Shown here piece after piece: positions 45,069-52,916 of a DNA stretch of 64,000 nt. Below the pieces are notes generated by a model. The model did not search any database. It had not been told where the DNA came from and saw only the letters and a program-made list of their open reading frames with translations. The stretch covers positions 2,084,417 through 2,148,416 of the forward strand of contig NZ_CP136051.1 of assembly GCF_032999765.1 (NCBI RefSeq). Direction: 5' to 3'. This DNA is from Imperialibacter roseus. Its GTDB lineage: Bacteria > Bacteroidota > Bacteroidia > Cytophagales > Cyclobacteriaceae. Numbering within the stretch: the stretch's first letter is position 1; the number at the start of each line of letters is the position of its first letter. Made by a program: the position numbers and the translations under genes.

Positions 45069-45293
45069 ATGGCTCCACAATCATGAGCATTCAGGCTTGG
45101 AATGTCCGCTACAAAGGCTAAATTTATCATCGCCTAGCCTTCGCTAAAGCTACAGTTGGCAAGGCGTGGCTAAGATGTAGTGGAAGCGGACCGGCACTAA
45201 ACTCCCAAACTCATTTTACCGAGGCGATAGCGGAAATGTCCGATGAACAGTGACTTCATCTTAATAAACAGTGGGACGACAAAAGAATTAGAA

Positions 45294-45641
45294 ATGGACT
45301 TGAATTGGACGATTCTTATAGCAGTAGCTACAAGCGCAATTTCTGGCATCTGGACTGTCTATCAATATATTGAGGCAAAAAAGCGAGAACAGAATCTTAA
45401 AGAATTTGAGAACTATCATAAATTGATTAAAGAACTTGTACAACCGGATGATTCTAATGCAATTTATGAGGACCGTCAAGCGGCAATCATTTTCGAATTG
45501 ACGCATTTCAAACGCTATTATGCATTTTCGTATCGAACAATGCTTGGACTGAGAGAAAAATGGGGACAAGTACCAAATCAATATCCGAGACTAATTGATG
45601 AATTGGACAGATCCATTAAATTTCTTAAGAAGAGAATATGA
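45294..45641 (+). CDS. Small membrane-anchored hypothetical protein between direct repeats
   Basis: A 115-residue protein: one N-terminal transmembrane helix (about 5-21, WTILIAVATSAISGIWTVY) followed by a charged cytosolic part with a likely coiled coil (YIEAKKREQNLKEFENYHKL) and aromatic-rich FELTHFKRYYAFSYRTML. ATG 45294 is preferred because A/G-rich sequence precedes it; ATG 45243 is in frame and would add 17 residues. The gene is AT-rich compared with its flanks and sits precisely between the two about 170-bp direct repeats, so it looks like a mobile or recombinogenic cassette. Function unknown; the shape resembles membrane-tethered accessory proteins of defence loci. Confidence 0.6.
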   Translation: MDLNWTILIAVATSAISGIWTVYQYIEAKKREQNLKEFENYHKLIKELVQPDDSNAIYEDRQAAIIFELTHFKRYYAFSYRTMLGLREKWGQVPNQYPRLIDELDRSIKFLKKRI

Positions 45642-45653
45642 GCTGCAGTCCCC

Positions 45654-45823
45654 CTAGTCCGAGCAGTTCATCTTATTTGAGGCAGTGCCGGTTGGTGCGA
45701 GTTTCAACCCGGACGAAGTCTCGTATCATAAATCAAACAGAGTCCCGTACTTTGAGTACATCACACAGTCAGTGGTTGCAATATGGCATTTGCTGAAAAT
45801 GGCTGTGAAGACACAGCCATGAA
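45654..45823. repeat. About 170-bp direct repeat, right copy
   Basis: Same unit as 44900-45068. Here the terminal hairpin is perfect: ATGGCTGTG and CACAGCCAT around AAGA (45799-45820). A further hairpin with an ACA loop (CGAGCC-ACA-GGCTCG, 45843-45857, followed by TAGC) lies just outside. Confidence 0.85.
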
Positions 45824-45901
45824 CATTGAATGGAAGTCAGTCCGAGCCACAGGCTCGAACTAGCAAGGGAAGTGGAGGTGCATTAATATTCACTGTAAAC
45901 C

Positions 45902-46438
45902 ATGGAAGATAAGTACAGGGCAGTTTTGTGGAAGAATTTTGCTGCATCTATTGATATGCTAAAAGATGTCATTGAACTGTGTCCCGATGCTTTGTGGGAG
46001 AAGAAGGACAAATTCTTTTACATGGCCTATCACACAGTCATATTTCTTGATTATTACCTGTCCTATCCGGTGACAGCCTTTGAACCAAAATTGCCCTTTA
46101 CCATTGTGCCTGACAGTGAGCTTCCGCCAGCAGCCGTAGATGACGTAATGCCAAACAGGCATTATAGCCGGGAGGAAATGATGGCATATATCGATTGGGC
46201 GAGAAAGAAATGTGAAACGTTCATTGGCCCACATGCCAGTCAGGATTTGATGGCACCATGGATAAAAAAGGCAGAGATCGGACTGCATGGACTGTGCCCT
46301 TCAGTGGTAGAGCGCTACACGTTGCTTGAGATGCTGTTTTACAATTTCCGGCATGTGCAGCATCATGTGGCACAGTTGAATTACATCCTGAGAAGCGAAG
46401 CTGATTTGGCAGCTGACTGGCTCTCACAAGCCGAATGA
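45902..46438 (+). CDS. DinB family protein
   Basis: A 178-residue protein of the DinB-like four-helix superfamily. Likely metal ligands are in FFYMAYHTVIFLDYYLS (His near residue 43) and FYNFRHVQHHVAQLNYIL (His pair near residues 149-153). The central part with PPAAVDDVMPNRHYSREEMMAYI is variable in the family. Enzymatic role unknown. It is a single gene just right of the direct repeat and has ordinary base composition. Confidence 0.85.
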   Translation: MEDKYRAVLWKNFAASIDMLKDVIELCPDALWEKKDKFFYMAYHTVIFLDYYLSYPVTAFEPKLPFTIVPDSELPPAAVDDVMPNRHYSREEMMAYIDWARKKCETFIGPHASQDLMAPWIKKAEIGLHGLCPSVVERYTLLEMLFYNFRHVQHHVAQLNYILRSEADLAADWLSQAE

Positions 46439-46526
46439 TTGGATGCATGGTCGTTGGAGAAAATATGCCAACTCTTTTCATAAGGGACGTCCTCTGAAAG
46501 AGGATTAGCTATTGAAATGAACCTTA

Positions 46527-46550
46527 GTGGCTCGTGAGGACACGAGCCAC
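46527..46550. repeat. Hairpin repeat, GTG-AGGA-CAC variant
   Basis: GTGGCTCGTG and CACGAGCCAC pair perfectly around AGGA, followed by GGCGGGAGG. A second hairpin, CTCAGAGTC with GACTCTGAG (about 46577-46603), lies just downstream. Confidence 0.8.
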
Positions 46551-46673
46551 GGCGGGAGGAAAACACCACGCTGATACTCAGAGTCCTCTGCGAGAGACTC
46601 TGAGGGAAGATTACTGCGGAAAAGTTGTGACTTGTAACTTTGGCCAGACTATTAATTACCTAAATCATACACT

Positions 46674-47039
46674 ATGACTACCACACCAGAGCATGATGCG
46701 AAATTTGTGAAAATGACTTTCTCATCGGTATATCCGCACTATGTTAAAAAAGTTGAAAGCAAGGGGAGAACCAAAGAAGAATTGCTTGAGGTGATTCATT
46801 GGCTGACTGGTTTTGATGACAAGCAGCTACAAGAGCTGATTGACGAGAAAGCAACTTTTGAGACGTTCTTTAAGCGGGCTAAGCTGCACCCCAATGCTCA
46901 CCTGATTACCGGAATGATTTGCGGCTATCGGATAGAAGACATCGAAACTCCTTTAACAAAGCAAGCGAGGTATTTGGACAAGCTCGTCGACGAATTGGCC
47001 AAAGGCAGGAAGATGGAGAAGATTTTGCGACAAGGGTAA
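46674..47039 (+). CDS. DUF2200 family protein
   Basis: A 121-residue soluble protein. The chain KMTFSSVYPHYVKKVESKGRTKEELLEVIHWLTGFD and HPNAHLITGMICGYRIEDIETPLTKQARYLDKLVDELAKG is characteristic of DUF2200, a widespread family of unknown function. Complete length, no membrane helix, monocistronic between hairpin repeats. An unusual feature is none apart from the repeat context. Confidence 0.9.
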   Translation: MTTTPEHDAKFVKMTFSSVYPHYVKKVESKGRTKEELLEVIHWLTGFDDKQLQELIDEKATFETFFKRAKLHPNAHLITGMICGYRIEDIETPLTKQARYLDKLVDELAKGRKMEKILRQG

Positions 47040-47182
47040 AGGATAGGGGTAGATGGCTTCCGCCAGAGTCATGACCTCGCACCAGCGTTGCTTTATGTTG
47101 ACACTTATCAAAACGTAATCGGCCAAAAGATAATGTCTATCCGACGGTTGAGGAGCGGTAATAATGACTAACACAGGAGGTC

Positions 47183-47200
47183 GCTCGTGAAGACACGAGC
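47183..47200. repeat. Hairpin repeat, GTG-AAGA-CAC family
   Basis: GCTCGTG-AAGA-CACGAGC with flanks ACAGGAGGTC and CACGGCGGGG, nearly identical to the copy inside the broken PIN toxin at 33402. Confidence 0.85.
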
Positions 47201-47331
47201 CACGGCGGGGGAAGGTTAATTTACGCTCTGGCAGTAAGATATTATTGGGCGCCTGATTATCTTTGATAGCAAACCAGCTATGCCCGAATCTCTTTTATTG
47301 GCCTTTCTCAACTCACTTTCCTAGCACGCTC

Positions 47332-48123
47332 ATGAGCTCCTCTGAAATCGCCAACCCACTCAGCCCATTCAATGGGCCCCGGCGTTGGAAAAAATATGTT
47401 TTCGAATTTGTCTTATTGTTTTTGGCTGTCTTTTTCGGATTCCTTGCCGACAATTTGCGGGAGGAATACTTTGAACGTCAGCAGGCAAACGAGCTGGCCA
47501 AGAGCTTTTACGAGGAGCTAAAAAATGACTCAGTCACGGTGGTGACGAAAGTGGCAGGCAGAATCAAAAAAGAACAGGCGATTGAATACATGGTAAGGTT
47601 TTTCAAGGACAGTGCTCTTACCTCTACCTCGAAAGATCTTTCAATCAATTTTCTTTGGGCCACTACGGTGAGAACACCGGTGATCTTCACACCCAGAACG
47701 GTGGTGTTAGAGCAGCTAAAAAGCTCGGGCTCCCTCAGGTATTTCAAAAGCAGGGAATTACAAAAGCTGGTGGGCGATCTCTCGGTGGCCATTGATTACC
47801 TCATGGAAAGGCAGGCCCTGGAAGCGTCGGTTTATCATGAATACATCGAACCTATTATGATCAACCACATGGATTACGATTTTCAATACGAACTGCTCAG
47901 CAATGGTATCTTTGACAGGATGGCGGAATATGAAGACAGCGACGAATATATTCCGTTCCATCTCTCGCAGCCGGAAAAAATCAACAGGCTCGACATAACC
48001 AATGCTTTGGGCTATTACCACACCAATAATCTTAAATCTACCCGCATGATTCCGTTCAATACCTACATGGATGTGAACGCTGCCATACTGTTGGCGCTGC
48101 GCAAGGAATATTCCCTGAAATAA
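47332..48123 (+). CDS. Membrane-anchored hypothetical protein
   Basis: A 263-residue protein with a single transmembrane helix near the N-terminus (about 23-42, KYVFEFVLLFLAVFFGFLAD) and a long helical domain outside (NLREEYFERQQANELAKSFYEELKND). This is the layout of a common Bacteroidota group (DUF6090-like) of unknown function. The ATG at 47332 (MSSSEIANPLSPFNGP) is preferred over 47263, which would add a hydrophobic, unlikely extension. Convergent with the OmpA-like gene. Confidence 0.7.
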   Translation: MSSSEIANPLSPFNGPRRWKKYVFEFVLLFLAVFFGFLADNLREEYFERQQANELAKSFYEELKNDSVTVVTKVAGRIKKEQAIEYMVRFFKDSALTSTSKDLSINFLWATTVRTPVIFTPRTVVLEQLKSSGSLRYFKSRELQKLVGDLSVAIDYLMERQALEASVYHEYIEPIMINHMDYDFQYELLSNGIFDRMAEYEDSDEYIPFHLSQPEKINRLDITNALGYYHTNNLKSTRMIPFNTYMDVNAAILLALRKEYSLK

Positions 48124-48254
48124 AGATGTTGGTACTTTTCTGACCTGGTCGTTCCTTAGCGACGAATCACTGCTGCTGGGGTCAGTGCTATTTGCGGACT
48201 TTAACGTCGTGACAAATACCAGGCTGTCTTTCAAAAACGTAAGCCTGCTTGTAC

Positions 48255-48689
48255 CTAAAAAACAATCGGCCAGAAAATAATGTCCACCCGGCGATTGAGC
48301 AGCTTACCTTCCCATTTTTTGTTGTCGAAGTAGGGGTTTTCCTGCCCGAAAGCCTTGATGGAGATGTTTTCCAGTGGGATGTCCATGATGATGAGCTTTT
48401 GCAGGGCCGCCTGGCTGCGCATTTCTGAGAGCCATTTGTTGTAAAGCTGCCCGCCGATATTGTCGGTGTGGCTGTAGATGCTGATCTGGTAAAGCTCAAT
48501 ATTGGGGATGGTGTCGAGCAGTTGAAAGAGTTCCTGGGTTTGTTCTTCGTCCACATAATAGCTGCCGCCCCCAAAGAAGATGCTTTTCTGGATCAGGCCC
48601 GTGGGTGGCTTGGGCGCAGGTGTGTCCTGGGCTGAGGCAGCCAAACCAAGGAAGAGGAAGCCGATGAGCAGAAAACAGCGCATGTTCAT
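48255..48689 (-). CDS. OmpA-like domain protein, exported
   Basis: A 144-residue protein: signal peptide (MNMRCFLLIGFLFLGLAASAQ) then an OmpA-like peptidoglycan-binding fold (about 50-140). The diagnostic end of the domain, ISIYSHTDNIGG...WLSEMRSQAAL and NRRVDIIFWP, is clear (D and R residues that contact diaminopimelate). There is no barrel, so it is a free periplasmic OmpA domain. The start could be the second ATG (MRCFLL). Function probably cell-wall tethering. Confidence 0.85.
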   Translation of the reverse strand: MNMRCFLLIGFLFLGLAASAQDTPAPKPPTGLIQKSIFFGGGSYYVDEEQTQELFQLLDTIPNIELYQISIYSHTDNIGGQLYNKWLSEMRSQAALQKLIIMDIPLENISIKAFGQENPYFDNKKWEGKLLNRRVDIIFWPIVF

Positions 48690-48821
48690 AAAGATACGAG
48701 GAAAAGTGTTTTGTTGGCTGGAGTTGATGTTAAGTTAATGGGAGTTCAACAAGCGATTCAAGAAAATCTTCGTAAGACAAGCCTATTTCTAGCAGCTAAG
48801 CTGGAAATAGTATGGAAGGCT

Positions 48822-48844
48822 GGTGCGAGTCTGTGACTCGTACC
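48822..48844. repeat. REP-like hairpin downstream of the RAYT gene
   Basis: GGTGCGAGTC and GACTCGTACC around TGT (one G-T style mismatch), followed by ATTAGC. It lies 15 bases after the transposase stop. Confidence 0.85.
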
Positions 48845-48858
48845 ATTAGCCGACTCCT

Positions 48859-49449
48859 CTATAACAAATCAATCTCCAACAGACCCTTTCCTCCACTGTA
48901 GTCAATGGCACTGCTATACTTCCAATGCCATGGTTCTAACACAAAACCAGCCTCTACCGGATTATTGTGGATGTAGTCTACTTTCTGATCTATAACGTGG
49001 GAACTCCAAAGTTCGATCGGCTTATTGTGTTGCTGCCAGAACTGCCTCACTTTTACGTTAGTATTTTTCCGGGCGGCTCTTTCCATCATCCACAGTAGCC
49101 ACTCTTTCCTGCTTTCTTGAGGGTTGATTTCAATGTCCTTTTGAATTTCCTTTGACGTATGGGCTTTGAATTGCCCAAGCAGCTTACCAGGATTGTTATT
49201 TTTGTCACGGAAAATGAGGTGAACGTGGCTGGGCATAATGCACCAGCAATAGATCTCCATCCCTTTTTCTTTTCTGCAAAAATCCAAATTTTCAATTATT
49301 GTCTGGAAGTATCCATCCCGGGTGAAGACGTCAAGCCAATACACAGTAGCAAAGCTCACAAAGTACAGCCCTTCTTTGTTTAGAAACTTATATTTCCTAC
49401 TCAATAGCTTTTTTAAAACAATATACTGCCGAATACATATTGATATCAA
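48859..49449 (-). CDS. REP-associated tyrosine transposase (RAYT, Y1/IS200-like)
   Basis: A 196-residue single-strand DNA transposase-like protein. The HUH motif is CIMPSHVHLIFRD (His-x-His) and the nucleophile Tyr is in KVDYIHNNPVEAGFV, both typical of RAYTs. It has the usual extra C-terminal HW-motif region (PWHWKYSSAIDYSGG). The natural N-terminus may be a TTG at 49402-49404 giving SRKYKFLNKEGLYFVSFATV, the standard RAYT opening; the ATG at 49449 adds 15 residues. It is bracketed by hairpins at 48822-48844 and 49509-49529, as expected for RAYT/REP units; the enzyme is thought to mobilise such hairpins. Confidence 0.92.
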   Translation of the reverse strand: MISICIRQYIVLKKLLSRKYKFLNKEGLYFVSFATVYWLDVFTRDGYFQTIIENLDFCRKEKGMEIYCWCIMPSHVHLIFRDKNNNPGKLLGQFKAHTSKEIQKDIEINPQESRKEWLLWMMERAARKNTNVKVRQFWQQHNKPIELWSSHVIDQKVDYIHNNPVEAGFVLEPWHWKYSSAIDYSGGKGLLEIDLL

Positions 49450-49508
49450 GCAAAAAAAGGATGCGTATTGGGAATGAGTCTATCGGATACATTATAGAAG
49501 GTGGGGAA

Positions 49509-49529
49509 GTTCGAGCCTGTGGCTCGAAC
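49509..49529. repeat. REP-like hairpin upstream of the RAYT gene
   Basis: GTTCGAGCC and GGCTCGAAC pair perfectly around TGT, followed by TAGC. The same hairpin with an ACA loop is at 45843-45857 (reverse complement), and a related one at 48822. Confidence 0.88.
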
Positions 49530-49645
49530 TAGCGTTCAGTGCTATTTGCCAGTTTCAGCACTCGAGCAGAGGACTAAAACTCAAAAGGATATTTTCATTA
49601 ATTGACCCTGTTAATGGATGACCGTATCAAAAGTTGATTGGTCAT

Positions 49646-49695
49646 AAAAAAGCAAAAGGTCCAAGCGGGACGCATTGAACCAGTTTTGCTTTTTT
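49646..49695. terminator. Strong hairpin with A- and T-runs, no gene ending at it
   Basis: AAAAAAGCAAAA (49646-49657) and TTTTGCTTTTTT (49684-49695) pair perfectly, with GGT/ACC pairs continuing inside. It looks like a bidirectional terminator. The nearest genes are the RAYT gene start (minus, 49449) and the M14 peptidase start (plus, 49969), neither of which ends here, so it may end a small RNA. Rest of the 49450-49968 gap: the REP hairpin and nothing else credible. Confidence 0.6.
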
Positions 49696-49968
49696 ATTTG
49701 ACCAAACCGTATTTATTTGACCTCACAGAAATATAGATTGATTGGAAAATCTCCGTAATGACAGCTAATGTGGTGTTAAGCGAATTCGTGCAACGAGTGC
49801 ACCATATGCAGTCCCTTCACCAGCCCGCCCACAAAACAAATTACCGGCAAAATTCGCTATATCCTCCGCTGTTCCAATTCTCCCTCCATTCTTTGGATTT
49901 GAAGACGGCAGGCTCTTATTTCAGGCACCAGATAAACAGCAATTATTCGTTAACTACTTGATAATCTT

Positions 49969-52593
49969 ATGTATCTAAAAAGAGCATTCCTGGCCATGCT
50001 ATCAGCCTTTTGCCTGATGATGGTCAACACAACATTTGCCCAGATTACGACAACTGTCCCGACCCCAGAGTCACATTTCGGCTTCCAGGTGGGCGCCGAC
50101 TACAAACTGTTCAATCACCAGCAGCAGATGGATTATTTCCAGAAGCTGGATGCAGCGTCGGACAGGGTGCTGATGAAGGAGATTGGCAAAACCACGCTCG
50201 GCAAACCGATGGTGGTGGTGTTTATTTCGAGCGAAGACAACATCAAAAACCTTGAGAAATACCGAAAGATAAGTGAAGACCTGGCCCGGGTGAGGGTAGA
50301 TGAAGCCACTGCCCGCAAGTACAGCGAGGAAGGCAAGGCAGTCATCTGGATCGATGGCGGCCTGCATGCTACTGAGCGTGCCGGTGCCCAAATGACGCCG
50401 GAGCTGGCTTACCGGGTGGCTACGGAAGAAACATCCGAGATGAAGAAAATCCGTGAAGAGGTTATCTTCATTTTGATGCCCAGCATGAACCCTGATGGAC
50501 TGAATATCGTGGAGAGCTGGTACAAAAAGAACCTGGGCACACCATGGGAAACGACGAACCCACCATGGTTGTACCACCACTTCATTGGCCACGACAACAA
50601 CCGTGACTGGTTCATGAACAACATGCCGGAGAGCTACCACGTGAACGAAGTGCTTTACAACGAGTGGTATCCGCAGATTGTGTACAACCAGCACCAAACG
50701 TCACCAGGCTGGGCAAGGATTTTCCTTCCCCCATTCGATAATCCGGTCAACCCTAATATTCACCCCGGCGCTACCACGGGCACCAACTTCGTGGGCACAG
50801 CCATGGCCAACCGCTTTGCACTGGAAAGAATGCCCGGTGTGATTTCGAACCACACCTTTAGCATGTGGTGGAATGGTGGCATGCGCACCGTGCCTTATTT
50901 TCACAATATGATTGGTATTCTTACCGAAACAGGCCACGCCACGCCAACACCCCGTTTCTACGATCCCGATTCTATTCCCAAGTATATCCGTGGCCTGGGC
51001 GGCTCGAAGCCTACCGACGGCACGCACATTTTCTACTCCGACCCATGGAAGGGTGGGGAGTCGCATTTCAGAGACGCTGTGGACTATATGATCACAGGCT
51101 CGCTGGCTGTGCTTGACCTTGCCGCCGACCGCAAGGAGCATTACCTGTACAATATCTATAGCATGGGGAAAGATGCCATCGAAGCGAAGCTGCTGGAGAA
51201 TAGCTTTGCCTACGTGATCCCTGCAGAGCAGTTCGATAGAGGGGAGGCCCGCAACCTGGTGAATATTTTGCGTCAAGGTGGTGTGGAAATGCACAAGGCA
51301 ACGAAGTCGTTTATGGCGAATGGAAAGCAATATGCCGCAGGCTCTTATATTGCTTATTCAGCGCAGGCATTTCGTCCTTATCTGGTCGATTTGATGGAGA
51401 AGCAAAGCTATCCTGACCTTAGAATCAGCCCGGGAGGCCCTCCAATTCCTCCTTATGACCTGGCCGGCTGGACATTGCCTATGCAAATGGGCGTGACGGT
51501 CGATAAGGTAATGGAGAAATTCACTGCCAGTACTGAGGAAATAAAGACAAGAGAGCCTGTTACAGCCGGTAAGGTATCGGGCAAGTCGGGCTACGGTTAT
51601 AGCCTCACCACCAATGAAAACGCAGCGATCAAAGCCATTAACTTCCTGTTGGCCAAGGGCGAAAAGGTAAGCAGACTGGCAGCAAAGCAAGGCGACATGG
51701 CTGCTGGTACCTTTGTTGTAGAAAAGAGTGGCTCTACCGATGCCAATGTTTCGGAAGCGTCGAAAACGTATGGTGTAGACTTCGCTGGCCTTGCAGCCAA
51801 GCCCGAAGGCACGCTGAAAGCCATCAAGCTGCCAAAAGTTGGTTTGTACAAAACATGGCAGGCCAATATGGACGAAGGCTGGACTCGCTGGTTGCTGCAG
51901 GACTACGGCTTCCCGCTGGATACGCTGCACGACAACGATGTGCGCACCAAGGATCTTTCACAGTATGACGCCATCATTATCCCTGACCAGCGTCCTGATG
52001 GCATCCTCAATGGCTACTCGTTTGGCTTTATGCCGCCGGAATACACAGGTGGTATGGGCATCGATGGGCTCGCAGCCATCAAGAACTACGTGGCCAAAGG
52101 CGGTCAGCTCATCACCTTTGATGAGGCCAGCGACTTTGCTGTAGACCAGTTTGGTCTGTCGCTGCGCAGCACCACCAACGGACTATCGCCTAACACCTTC
52201 TTTATACCCGGCTCACTCATTAGAACCAATGTGGATACTAATCACAGCCTGGCTTACGGTGTGCAGTCAGAAGTGGCAGCTTCATTTAACCAAAGCCGTG
52301 CTTATAGCAGGGTAGTGAAGGAGAACGAAGGAGAAGGAGGAAAAGAACCATCGGTGAAAGAAGCACCTGAGCCGCCGCTTGAGATAGTGGCTACCTATGC
52401 CAAGGATAAGCTGCTGATGAGTGGCTGGGCCATGGGGCAGGAAAAGTATATTGGTTCTAAGGCTGCAGTGATCAAAGCGGGTTATGGCAGTGGCAGCATT
52501 GTGTTGTTCGCTTTCCGTCCGCAGTTCAGAGGCCAGCCAAGAGCTACTTACAAGCTCATCTTCAATGCGATTTATGAAGGCACGATGGAGTAG
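49969..52593 (+). CDS. M14 family zinc carboxypeptidase-like protein, exported
   Basis: An 874-residue secreted peptidase. Signal peptide MYLKRAFLAMLSAFCLMMVN...FAQ, then an M14 carboxypeptidase domain (about 45-400) with the zinc pair in IDGGLHATERAGAQ (His133, Glu136), NPDGLNIV, the third zinc His in VYNQHQTSPG and the catalytic Glu in ILTETGHATP. The second half (about 420-870) is a GATase1-like or accessory region with IIPDQRPDGILNGYS and GGMGIDGLAAIKNYVAKGG, as in large Bacteroidota M14 proteins. It should trim peptides in the periplasm or outside. Monocistronic. Confidence 0.9.
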   Translation: MYLKRAFLAMLSAFCLMMVNTTFAQITTTVPTPESHFGFQVGADYKLFNHQQQMDYFQKLDAASDRVLMKEIGKTTLGKPMVVVFISSEDNIKNLEKYRKISEDLARVRVDEATARKYSEEGKAVIWIDGGLHATERAGAQMTPELAYRVATEETSEMKKIREEVIFILMPSMNPDGLNIVESWYKKNLGTPWETTNPPWLYHHFIGHDNNRDWFMNNMPESYHVNEVLYNEWYPQIVYNQHQTSPGWARIFLPPFDNPVNPNIHPGATTGTNFVGTAMANRFALERMPGVISNHTFSMWWNGGMRTVPYFHNMIGILTETGHATPTPRFYDPDSIPKYIRGLGGSKPTDGTHIFYSDPWKGGESHFRDAVDYMITGSLAVLDLAADRKEHYLYNIYSMGKDAIEAKLLENSFAYVIPAEQFDRGEARNLVNILRQGGVEMHKATKSFMANGKQYAAGSYIAYSAQAFRPYLVDLMEKQSYPDLRISPGGPPIPPYDLAGWTLPMQMGVTVDKVMEKFTASTEEIKTREPVTAGKVSGKSGYGYSLTTNENAAIKAINFLLAKGEKVSRLAAKQGDMAAGTFVVEKSGSTDANVSEASKTYGVDFAGLAAKPEGTLKAIKLPKVGLYKTWQANMDEGWTRWLLQDYGFPLDTLHDNDVRTKDLSQYDAIIIPDQRPDGILNGYSFGFMPPEYTGGMGIDGLAAIKNYVAKGGQLITFDEASDFAVDQFGLSLRSTTNGLSPNTFFIPGSLIRTNVDTNHSLAYGVQSEVAASFNQSRAYSRVVKENEGEGGKEPSVKEAPEPPLEIVATYAKDKLLMSGWAMGQEKYIGSKAAVIKAGYGSGSIVLFAFRPQFRGQPRATYKLIFNAIYEGTME

Positions 52594-52653
52594 GGTTTAA
52601 TTACCTATATAATTGAAGGACTATTAGTGCAGGGCAAAAGTAATTGAGCAAAC

Positions 52654-52753
52654 CTTTTAAAATCTTCTTTCTTTACCCCGACCCTAAAGGGAGGAAAGAA
52701 GATTTTAAAAGCTGTTACGGCTAGTCAGGCTCTCCCTTTGGGGTCGGGGTAAA
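52654..52753. repeat. Interleaved inverted repeats (possible pseudoknot) after the M14 gene
   Basis: Stem 1: CTTTTAAAATCTTCTTTC (52654-52671) pairs perfectly with 52694-52711. The 22-base loop between them (52672-52693, TTTACCCCGACCCTAAAGG and on) is itself complementary, with a single G-T position, to 52732-52753. The two stems interleave rather than nest, so both can form together only as a pseudoknot, or alternate. The remainder of the 52594-52916 gap contains T-rich sequence and TACCTTGG at 52889, resembling a -7 box for the next gene. Confidence 0.8.
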
Positions 52754-52916
52754 AAAACAGCTTTGGGAGTGAGTTTAGGTGTTTTTCAACAGCTTTAGCC
52801 CTGTTTACTATTGGCGGTTTCTGATTTTTTTAACACTTCTTAACGCTTTTTAACCGGTCGTTAACATCAGGCGACTCATTGTTAGCGTACCTTGGAGGCG
52901 ACTAATCGAACGATCA

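Noticed and set aside
49505-49535. tRNA-like T-arm (GTTCGAGCC...GGCTCGAAC)
   Set aside because: No acceptor stem, anticodon arm or CCA context; it is a REP-type hairpin repeated at 45843 and 48822.
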